DNA of 55,710 nt from Candidatus Omnitrophota bacterium (GTDB lineage: Bacteria > Omnitrophota > Gorgyraeia > Tantalellales > Tantalellaceae). The notes under the pieces were generated by a model, which was not told the DNA's origin, made no database searches, and worked only from the letters and a program-made list of their open reading frames with translations. The position numbers and the translations under genes are program-made. This document shows positions 1-9,200 of the stretch, in pieces (position 1 is the first letter of the stretch; the number at the start of each line of letters is the position of its first letter). The DNA is taken from assembly GCA_028715965.1 (NCBI GenBank), contig JAQUQS010000009.1, forward strand, positions 1-55,710, written 5' to 3'.

Positions 1-436
1 ACAGGTTCTCTTTCTTGCCAAGAAGCGCCTCTATCTCTTTTATATCCTTCATGATGTCGTTCAGCTCAAGGTCCTTTATCCGGTACCCGCTCCTGGCCTC
101 CATCAGTTCCTTTTCAAGCTGCCTGATGTCCGGTTGGATCTTGCGCCTGGCGGTCTCCGATTGCGCGAGATATTCTTTTTCCGCCGACGCCTTCTTTTCC
201 TTGAGCACGGCTATTGCGTTGTTTATCTCCGAGACCTTCTTGTTCCTGACATTCTTGTAGGAACTTATCTCGCGCCTTATCGAGTCCCGTTTCTCTATCT
301 GCGTTTTGAACCCGGGATCATAACCCAGTACTTTTTTATCAAGTTCCGCCCCGGACGGCGAACACCCCGCCGTCATTAACGACAGTAACAGCGACGGCAG
401 TAATAACATAGTTATCGCGCGCGCATTGGACAACAT
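1..436 (-). CDS. Putative coiled-coil lipoprotein, 3' end outside the window
   Basis: The frame stays open from the start to the left window edge, so the C-terminus is missing. The N-terminus has a basic stretch, a hydrophobic core (LLLPSLLLSL) and a lipobox-like MTAGC, so it is probably a lipoprotein processed by signal peptidase II. The rest is charged and heptad-like (Lys/Glu/Arg-rich), typical of a long coiled coil. I chose the ATG at 436 because GGGAAAGGG lies just upstream; ATGs at 457 and 409 are alternatives in the same frame. It lies 42 nt downstream of a small membrane protein gene on the same strand. No specific function recognised; an envelope-associated structural role is an inference. 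Confidence 0.7.
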   Translation of the reverse strand, partial: MLSNARAITMLLLPSLLLSLMTAGCSPSGAELDKKVLGYDPGFKTQIEKRDSIRREISSYKNVRNKKVSEINNAIAVLKEKKASAEKEYLAQSETARRKIQPDIRQLEKELMEARSGYRIKDLELNDIMKDIKEIEALLGKKENL

Positions 437-478
437 ATACCCTTTCCCGGACCGCATATGAATGAATATACTACGTGT

Positions 479-670
479 TCAGAACTTATTCTTGGCCGTA
501 TCCCTCATCTCTGAGAAACCGGATATTATGCCTATGACCCCACCGGTGATAAGGAGCACCGGCAGTACCCCCCGCACAAGGAAAACGAACTCATACCACC
601 ACGCGACAAGAAGTATAAGGCCAATGAGCGTTATTACCCCGCCAGCGAGGGGACCGATGATCTTCTTCAT
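479..670 (-). CDS. Small two-helix membrane protein (63 aa)
   Basis: Starts MKKIIGPLAGG with a strong GGAGG eight bases before the ATG at 670, which is better than upstream in-frame starts. Two hydrophobic segments (about residues 6-27 and 33-54) are separated by a short loop with Trp, Tyr and Arg, followed by a charged tail ending KNKF. It is therefore a small inner-membrane protein. It lies between mgtE and a lipoprotein gene on the same strand, 86 nt after mgtE, and could be cotranscribed. I do not recognise a family; small hydrophobic proteins of this form are often DUF-type proteins. Confidence 0.7.
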   Translation of the reverse strand: MKKIIGPLAGGVITLIGLILLVAWWYEFVFLVRGVLPVLLITGGVIGIISGFSEMRDTAKNKF

Positions 671-756
671 TTTAGAACACCTCCAGGAATGATTAACGTT
701 GTGAAAAACCCGAGTATAACACGACACTTTTCGCCGTGTCAACCTGTACCATATGT

Positions 757-2139
757 TCAGAATTTACTCAAGAATACCGTGGCTATGCTGAGGTATATGA
801 AAACCCCTATTATATCGTTCAAGGTCGTTATGAGCGGTCCGGAGGCAAGCGCGGGGTCTATGTTTATCTTCTTGAATATAACGGGTGTCATGACCCCTAC
901 GAAATTAGACCAGATCACCACAAGGAAAATAGATGTCCCGACTATCACCCCTACCAGACTGCTCTTCACCATGAAATTGACTATCACGGAAAGCACTATA
1001 CCGCAGGTGATCCCCAATCCCAGGGCTATCTTGAACTGCCTCCATAGCTCTTCCGCTACCCTCCCCAGGTCCATATACCCCAGGGCTATCTCCCGTACGA
1101 CAACGGTCGAGGCCTGCACGCCTGAATTCCCCCCTGTGGCCGTAACCACCGGTATGAACGATACCAGGGCTATCATCTCCGTAAGGGTGACCTGGAACGT
1201 CCTTATAACGAGTCCGGTGATTATGCTGCCGAGCATACAGCTTATAAGCCACGGCAACCTGTTACTTGTGGCCCTTATGGTGGTCTCCGTACCATGTTCC
1301 GCTTCTATCGTACCGGTCATGCGGCTGATATCCTCTCCGCTCTCCTCCTCAATAACGTCCATTATGTCATCTACGGTTATGCGCCCGACCAGCTTGTTAT
1401 CCTTGTCCACGACCGGCAGGGAGAAAAGATCGTATTTTTTCATCACCATAGCGGCTTTTTCCTGGTCCTCGTCGACTGGAACGGAATATATATCCGTTTC
1501 CATGAGGTCCCTTACAAGGGTACCCTTGGGGGCCGTAAGCAGTTTGATGACCTTTATCGTACCTTTCAGCCTGTCCATGGCGTCCGTAACATAAACATAG
1601 AAAAAATCCTCATCTATCTCCATGCCCCTGATCCTGTTTATCGCCCCCTCTACATCGGAATCCTCGCTCACGGAAACGAATTCAGGGTTCATTACGCGCG
1701 CGGCGCTATCCTCGGGATAGCTGAGGATCTCCTCGACATCCTCGGCGTCATCCTCTTCCATCAGGTCGAGGATACCTTCCCTCTTGTGCTCGGGCATATC
1801 CTCCACGACATCAGCGGCCTCGTCCACAGGCATAACGTCAAGCACCTTTGCCAGCGTATTTTTGTCTATTTTCTGGAGTATCTGCAGCCTGGACTGGGGG
1901 TCCGTATCGTCAAGTACTACAGCCGCGTTCTCTTCATTGAGCAGCTTGAATATGCGGACCTTTTCCTCGGCGGAGAACTCTCCCAGGATCTCGGCGATGT
2001 CCTCCGGCGACATATCCTGAAGTATGGGAGCGATATTGCCGTCGTTCTCCCGGGCCAGGATATCCTCAAAAAAACGTATCCTTTCCTCCCGTTTTCTTAC
2101 GGTCCTTTCGCTCTTATGTTTGTGTGTATGTTCGTTCAT
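757..2139 (-). CDS. mgtE: Magnesium transporter MgtE
   Basis: 460 residues, the normal length for MgtE, a homodimeric Mg2+ channel of the inner membrane that closes when cytoplasmic Mg2+ is high. Order of domains: an acidic helical MgtE N domain (about 35-135, with MSPEDIAEIL and MPVDEAADVVEDMP motifs), a pair of CBS domains (about 138-260, MNPEFVSVSEDSDVEGAI and VDKDNKLVGRITVDDIMDVI), then a membrane domain of five helices from about residue 290 containing the conserved TATGGNSGVQ segment of the pore. The His-rich start (HTHKHK) is a small oddity. A good promoter lies about 50 nt upstream and the leader is too short for an M-box riboswitch, so regulation is probably by the CBS/N-domain gate only. 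Confidence 0.95.
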   Translation of the reverse strand: MNEHTHKHKSERTVRKREERIRFFEDILARENDGNIAPILQDMSPEDIAEILGEFSAEEKVRIFKLLNEENAAVVLDDTDPQSRLQILQKIDKNTLAKVLDVMPVDEAADVVEDMPEHKREGILDLMEEDDAEDVEEILSYPEDSAARVMNPEFVSVSEDSDVEGAINRIRGMEIDEDFFYVYVTDAMDRLKGTIKVIKLLTAPKGTLVRDLMETDIYSVPVDEDQEKAAMVMKKYDLFSLPVVDKDNKLVGRITVDDIMDVIEEESGEDISRMTGTIEAEHGTETTIRATSNRLPWLISCMLGSIITGLVIRTFQVTLTEMIALVSFIPVVTATGGNSGVQASTVVVREIALGYMDLGRVAEELWRQFKIALGLGITCGIVLSVIVNFMVKSSLVGVIVGTSIFLVVIWSNFVGVMTPVIFKKINIDPALASGPLITTLNDIIGVFIYLSIATVFLSKF

Positions 2140-2195
2140 GGTGTGGTTCCCATTCCCCGGGCGTGATATATATTCTCACGATTGTTAATATAATT

Positions 2196-2223
2196 ATTAT
2201 ACGATTAAAAGCCGAATTGCCAA
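2196..2223 (-). promoter_or_regulatory. mgtE promoter
   Basis: On the minus strand TTGGCA, 16 nt, TATAAT, placing transcription start about 50 nt before the mgtE ATG. It shares the divergent mgtE/era spacer with the era promoter. Confidence 0.65.
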
Positions 2224-2250
2224 TGTTTATTTTATCTTTCAGCCTTTATC

Positions 2251-2279
2251 TTGCCTACGCGCGGGCTTTATTATATAAT
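2251..2279 (+). promoter_or_regulatory. era promoter, predicted leaderless
   Basis: TTGCCT (2251-2256), exactly 17 nt, TATAAT (2274-2279). Only seven bases separate the -10 box from the era ATG at 2287, so the expected first transcribed base is at or next to the A of the start codon. No Shine-Dalgarno sequence could be used on such a transcript. Confidence 0.7.
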
Positions 2280-2286
2280 CACTGCT

Positions 2287-3180
2287 ATGACAATATCCGG
2301 TTTTGTAGCGATAACAGGCCAGCCGAACGTAGGGAAATCCACTTTGCTTAACGGTTTTCTCGGGGAAAAGCTCGCCATAGTCACGGAAAAACCCGAGACC
2401 ACACGGGATAATATCAAGGGCATTTATACCGATGAGGACGCCCAGATAATATTCACCGACACTCCGGGCATACACAGGCCGCATGACCTCTTGGGCAAGG
2501 TCATGCTCACCAGGGCGGAATCATCTATACTTGAATGTGACATCGTCCTTTTCGTGACCGAGGCCGGTATAGCGTTCAACTCCGACGATATGCGTATAGT
2601 GGAAAAGCTCCCTGACGCGGGTACCGGCAAAAAGGTCCTCATGGTGATCAATAAAGTGGACAAGGTAAGGGATAAGAAACTCCTGTTACCTCTCATAGAC
2701 AAGGCCACCGGTATCTACCCATTTGCCGAGATCGTACCTATGTGCGCCCTCAAGGATAAAGACCTTGGCCATCTCGTGAAGACCATAAAGAAATACCTGC
2801 CGGAAGGCCCGTTCCTTTATCCCGAGGACGAACTGACTGACAAAGATAACCGCTTCTGCATACAGGAGATAATAAGGGAAAAGACCCTGCTTTTCACATA
2901 CGAGGAGATACCTCATTCCGTAGCGGTGGTAGTGGACGAAATAGTTCCCTCCGAAGGCAAAAAACCCGTGAAGGTGTTCGCCACGATATTCGTGGAACGC
3001 GCCTCGCAGAAATCCATACTCGTGGGCAAAGAAGGCGCCATGATAAAAAAAATAGGACAGACCGCCCGGAAAGAGATAGGATCCCTTATATCCTCCCGCG
3101 TACATTTGGACCTGTGGGTCAAGGTAAAGGAAAAGTGGAAAAAAGACCCTAACAGTCTCAGGGAACTAGGTTATTCCTGA
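2287..3180 (+). CDS. era: GTPase Era
   Basis: 297 residues, standard length for Era, a GTPase that binds the 3' end of 16S rRNA and helps mature the 30S subunit. G1 is GQPNVGKST near the N-terminus, G3 is DTPG, G4 is NKVD, and a C-terminal KH domain is visible (ILVGKEGAMIKKIGQ, then DLWVKVKEKW). The frame is open further upstream to a TTG at 2251, but that TTG is the -35 box of a near-consensus promoter, and homologues begin just before GFVAITGQPN, so the ATG at 2287 is the start. The mRNA is probably leaderless. A stem-loop terminator follows and is shared with the convergent giant gene. Confidence 0.96.
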   Translation: MTISGFVAITGQPNVGKSTLLNGFLGEKLAIVTEKPETTRDNIKGIYTDEDAQIIFTDTPGIHRPHDLLGKVMLTRAESSILECDIVLFVTEAGIAFNSDDMRIVEKLPDAGTGKKVLMVINKVDKVRDKKLLLPLIDKATGIYPFAEIVPMCALKDKDLGHLVKTIKKYLPEGPFLYPEDELTDKDNRFCIQEIIREKTLLFTYEEIPHSVAVVVDEIVPSEGKKPVKVFATIFVERASQKSILVGKEGAMIKKIGQTARKEIGSLISSRVHLDLWVKVKEKWKKDPNSLRELGYS

Positions 3181-3184
3181 CGAT

Positions 3185-3218
3185 AAAAAGGCGCTTCAGG
3201 GTACTGAAGCGCCTTTTT
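3185..3218. terminator. Bidirectional intrinsic terminator
   Basis: A perfect 10-bp stem (GGCGCTTCAG / CTGAAGCGCC) with a GGTA loop, flanked by A5 on the left and T5 on the right. It can stop era transcription on plus and the giant gene on minus. Confidence 0.9.
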
Positions 3219-3241
3219 CTATACATATGGATACGTCGTTA

Positions 3242-6200
3242 TTATTCGACCACGCCAGGTTTCTGCAGTTCAGCGTCCACTTCTAGCTGTTCCCTGGATC
3301 CGCTCTGGTCGGCCTGTTCTGAGGACTCGACATGGGCCGCCATTTTGCTCTCGAGTTCTTTCTCTATGCTGGGGTTAGCGGAACCGATGGGCACCGAGAC
3401 CGTACTCGTATATATGATACTTGTACCCGCGGACATGAGCCCGGTATCGTCGGACACCGTCTCCGGCATGGTAACGATCGCCGTTTCCACTTCCGCCGCT
3501 TCCGGAGCGTCTTCCATGTCGTCATCCAGCATGACCATCTCGCCCATCCTCTCCACGACGATCTCCTGGGGCAAAGTCACTTCTCCGGTCTCAGTATCAA
3601 CATCGACCGACTGCGTCTGGTCGCCATAGGTAAAGGTAAGCGTCACCTTACCGTCATCCGTAAGCGAATAATCCGTGCATTCCAGCCCGCTATAGTAAGT
3701 GGTCCCCATCTCCGTGGCCGCGAATTTCCTGGCGTCATAATAAAGGTCGACCCCATCCGCGTTCTCGAGCCCCGCAAGATTGACCTTGGTCATGGTGTAA
3801 ATATATGTTCCTTTCTCATAGTCGTACTTATAGGTATAGTTCATCCGGAAGTAGAACTCCAGACCGTTCGCCTTGGCGGTACAGCTACTGGTGGATGCGT
3901 AGATCATTACGATATCCTCGTTCGCTATACCCTTCTCTTCCATGTCCTCCTTTACGGCCGTGACCGGGGCCAATATCGAGCTTTCAATCCCCGGATCCAT
4001 GGTCGCTATGTCGTATGCCCCGTCTATATACATGTAACTGTAGTCGCCCGTCTTTACCTTGACTTGCCAGAACACAAGGCCGTCAGAACGGTCATAAACG
4101 TCCTGGCTCGAATAGGAGATATTCTCGTCATAGATAAAGGTTATATCTTCCCCTGAGCAGTTCAAGAGGTCCTTTATCGCGTCCACATACTTACCCGGGA
4201 GATTACCCGCCTCATCCATCATACCCGCGTTCTTAAGCGTCCAGTTGTAGTATCCCGCGATATTAAGTGTCGCACCCACTTCAACCTTGAAATGCAGGTC
4301 ATCGACCTTGCATTCCACCATGTAATTACCGTTCTCAAGCTGTACGATATCTATGAGCTCGATATAATCCTCTATCGGGTCCGGTGAATACCAATAGGCA
4401 GGTTCATCATCATCGGACACTATCCAGTCTATGGCCCTCCGCGCCTTTATGGCCATATCGGCCTCCAGGTCCTCTGCGTTCTTTACTACCCCTCCGGTCT
4501 CAGGCGACATAACGATGGATACCTCTTCACCATCGTTATCGAATGTGATGACCAGATCGCCGTCATCGTTGAAGGCATAAGACGTACATTCCAGGTTGAC
4601 AGAAGACCCGTTATACAACAGGCCCTCAAGATATGTTTTGGCAGCCCGCAAAAGATCCGTGCCGGAAGCGCCTGTTATGGAATCTATCCTGGTCTCCGTC
4701 ACTTCATCGGTATTATAGTCAATACTGAACGAATAGCCTATGACCAGTCCACCCGCCGCGACCTTCGTGTTATATCCGCTGGCCTGGTAGACCTTGACCT
4801 CGGATACATCCACGCCGAGCCTATCCGCGGCATCGTTCTTCGCGGCATTGATCGTGTTCACTAGCCGCGCGTTCACCGTAGCGTCGTGTTCGGACATGGA
4901 ATACACACCGTCCAGATAGCATGTACCGTACCCTTCTACCACTATCCGGGCATCCCAATCCAGTGTGCCGTCCGTGACGTTCAGGAAAGATCCATGCGGC
5001 GGATCAATGGATACAAGGTTCGGGTCACAGTTCAGAAGTGCCGCAAGCTCCGCCCTCACGGTATCCTCATAAAAACCGGAAGTATCCCTTATCGTCTCGT
5101 CCACGCTGTAGAAGCTGAAACTATAGTCGTCCGCGCCCCTTATCTCTATGGTGAACTCGATGTCCCCGACATTGATGATAACGCCATAATTACCGTTATC
5201 AAGTTCCTCTATAAGGGAGATATTTATATAGTCTTCCATCTCAGCGTTTGACGAATAGCTTTCATCGGCATCGTAGACCAGGTAATCGACCTCGTCTTTC
5301 GCCCTTTTGGCCACTAAGGCCATGCCTATCGTATCGATCGCGATCTCTATGTCCGCGGCGTTCACCACGCCATCATCATTCATGTCAGCGTTCGCGAAGA
5401 ACTCGAGCACCCGGCTCTTCATGTCGGGTTCGAAATTATCGAGGAGTTCTCCGTTGATCTTTATATCGTCCACCCACGCGTAATTATAATTGCCATAAGT
5501 AGAGGCGGTCCTGTCATACTCCCACCTTATCGTATGCGTCCCGGCCGCGACCGCCAAGACGACCTCATTCCAGTTGCTGGAAGAGGTATCGACCGTAGCC
5601 TCCAGGACACCGTCGATGTAGACATTGAGCTTATCGGTACTGTACCCGCTCTTTTTCCACATGAACGAAAGGTCTGAATCCTGGTCGAACGTTACGACCT
5701 TTTCCATGAACGAACTTTCTCCCGCCGCCACAGGCCCGGACTGGGCCGCGAAACCTCCCCACTCGGACGCCGTACCGTTCTGTGACACCCAATTGTCCGT
5801 ACCAAACCCCTCAGGCAGCTCCAACTGCGAATTGCTGGGCCACTCCATATAATAGTTGTCGGTTATATAGTCCACATATGTCTGTATGATCTTGTAATCC
5901 GAATCATAGCTTACGATACCGTCACCGTCGAGATCGGCCTTGGCGAGCATATCGGTCGTGATCTTCCGGCTTGCCATGTAACTCGCGGTGTTTACCAGAT
6001 AGACATCATCCCAGTCAATGTCCCCGTCCATATCCACGTCTCCCCTGGCGTAACCGCCTACTTCCTCTTCTATCCAGTCATAATGCTTATAGCCTGCGAC
6101 ATGGTTATAAAGCGCATAGTAGTCATTCGAGTTTATGGCCCCGTCCGGTTCTACCTGGTCCCCGCTGTACCCGCTGCCTGTTATATCGGCCCTGGCGATC

Positions 6201-9200
6201 ATCCCGTCGGTTATGTTCGCCCTGTATGAGGAGCTGGCGTATATATCGTCGATGTACGCCACCAGGGTCTTATCCGTGTAATCAGTCTTTCCGTCCCCGT
6301 TTATATCGCCCTTTCCGCTGAAAGCGTCATTTATCATGTCTTCCGTTATCTCGACCGGCGCCGACACCAGGTTCTTCATGAAATACAGGTCGTCCGCGTC
6401 TATATCCCCGTCCTGATCGACATCCACAAGCTCTACCTGGCGCGTAGCTATATCCAGGCCCATGTTCTCCACTATCTCCGATGGTTTCGTGTAACCATCA
6501 CCGCTGAGTTCCTCTATCTCCTTGCCGTCCGGCCCGAACACATGGGTGTAGACCACGCTCCCGTCCTCTATATCATAGGTCACGCGGTAATACTTCGAGC
6601 TGTAATATCCGTACGCGTTCTCCGACACAACGTACATGCTCGCGTATATCCTGTCGAGAATACCGTTCGAGTAATTCTCCGTAAGGGAACACGAGTACAC
6701 CCAGTCACCGTTGGCGTCATAGCACGAAGAGTTCTCGCTATTGCTCGTGATGACACCGGCCGTATTATAGTAGGCCCTGTGTTCCTCATCGCGTTTTATC
6801 CCGGTATCCCAATCCACGTCACAAAGACGTTCCGTAACGCTCCTGAGCTTACCATCCGAACCCCACGAGACGTTCTTGGTGTTAGTGTATACAAGCGCGC
6901 CCTTATCGTCCCAGCGTGAATTTTCATATTGCTGGGATGTCTTGATACCGTTGCTGGCCCAGTTATCGTGTTTATAGAGGTGGGCCGTTCTTCTGCCGGA
7001 TTCGTTATATGTGTCCTCGGAATACATAACATCCCGGTAGGAACTGCTTGAAGAGGTGGATATGGTCTCCCTCACGCGCTTTTTGTCCCGGCCGTTGTCG
7101 TATCTGGTCACACTGTTAAGATAAAGGTAAGTACATGCGCCCTGCTCGTCATATTCCGCCGTTCTTGAGTATTCCTTGACGACCACGCCATCGGCGTTCT
7201 TTTCCCTCTCGTAATTATTTTCATATATCACATCTCCGTTCTCGTTCCATTTCTTTTCTTCCTTCGACTCCACCACACGGCCATCGGAACCGGTATTGAT
7301 ATCCCTCCTGTAATAGCTTTTCTGGGAACGGTCCGGATAGTAGGTATATTCATATTCGGACAGGTAGGTGATGTTCCCGTTCTCATCCCCCCTCATGCTC
7401 TTGTTATAATTCTCGACCGTTACGCCATTTTCATGGACCACTCTCCTGCTCGCGCTCTCGGAACTTGTCCTGCCGTTCTCGTACAAGCTCCTGGAAGAGC
7501 TCTCGGTCACCACATGTTTTACATACTCCCCGGTCGTGCTATCATAAACAGACCTCTCGTATACATCATTGCTATACGAGCTCTTGAGCCGGCCGTTGGC
7601 CCAGTAATAATTGGTATAGCTGTCCAGGTACTGGGTCCTGCCGTCGTCATCATACCTGGCGTTGCAGTAATAGCTATATAGCGTTATTCCTTCGGCGCTC
7701 TTTCTGGTGGCTGTCCTGTATTCACTGGTCATGACGCCTTTTTCATTGTACCTGAGGTTCTCGTACCTGTCTTCCCGCTCTCCCGAATAGCTGTTGATAT
7801 ATATGCTCCGCAGGTTATAGAATTCCCTCTTACCGTTCGCGTAATTCTCATAATCGTACTGGTACAGATACGTGTATTGTCCCGTCTCGCTGTAATTGGC
7901 GTTCTTGTAACTTTCCGACATGGTCCTTCCGTCCTCGTCCCTGGTTATCTCCCTTGTATATTCGGAACTCATCCTGCCGCTCTCCTGGTAATAGCTGAAG
8001 GATTCGTCCGTTATGACCTTCCGCTCCTGATATTCCCCGTTACCGATATAGTAATCCTTGTAGCACATGGTCTTCTCCGACCAACTGGACATCGTCCCAT
8101 CCGGGAAATACGCGCTTCTTACCTCTTTCGTCTCGACGACCTCGTCCCCTTCCTTCTTCTCCATCCTGCTGTAGCAAGAGGTCGGGAGATCGGTGTTATA
8201 ATTGAAATATCTCAGCCATGTAGTGGCCTCCGTGGTTACGGTACCATCATACGCCGTGTATTCACGGCTGGACACGCCTTCCTGTTTATACCTGGTCCCG
8301 CTACTGTTATATGTGACCGTTACCTTGCAATCATATCCGGAACGCTCGAACGTGATCACCTCTTTATTGGTCCCTTCCCTTGTTATTGTCATGGTCGGCC
8401 AGGCGTTTACCGTTATCGATATGCATTTACCACTTGCGATATCCACCACATATTCCACTAGCCTCGTTTCCGTATACCCGTTATTGTCCAGGCTTACCCT
8501 GGCCGTTACAAGACGAGTGCCATCCTCCTGTTCCTTTATGGACAGTATGGATACCTCCTTGCATGCCTTTTTCTGGTAATCCTCACCCGGGTATATTTCC
8601 TCCATAAGGTCCAGGTTCCAATCACGCGCCTGGGCGTCGTCAGCGACGATCTTCTCAGCCTGGATATGGTCAGGGTCCGTCAATATTATCTTCCCTGTAG
8701 CGATATCCACGCTCGCGGTGTATGTATTTCCTTCAGCGTCTTCCATCGTAAAAAGGATATCCCCGTGGTCCCCAAGCGAGTATGACACGACCTTAAGATC
8801 ATATGAGCTTATATCATTTGATCTGCAGATGAAATCTTTCGCCGGCTGCAAAAGTTCAACATTATCGACCACGGCCATGGACAGTGAGTATGTTATATAC
8901 TGCTGTCCTGATCGGTACGCATATTGGGCCGTATACGTAAGATATATGTCGTTGGCTACAGCCGTGACCTGGCTATAGGAGTATGCCTGTACGATCCTGA
9001 CCTCCCCTTCCGTCACACCAAGGTTCAAGGCCACATCCGCCTTTACGGCGTTTATCCCATCAACCGTACGCTGTTCCATTCCGGCACTTTGCGTAGCGAT
9101 ATCATAGTCACCTGACAGGTATATATAACCTTTTTCGCTTATAACGGAAGCGTTCCAGCTTATCGTTCCCTCCGTTCTGTTATATAGAAAACCCCAATAA

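Noticed and set aside
2140-2286. Possible M-box (Mg2+) riboswitch upstream of mgtE
   Set aside because: The promoter leaves a leader of only about 50 nt, too short, and no M-box-like stems or terminator are visible.
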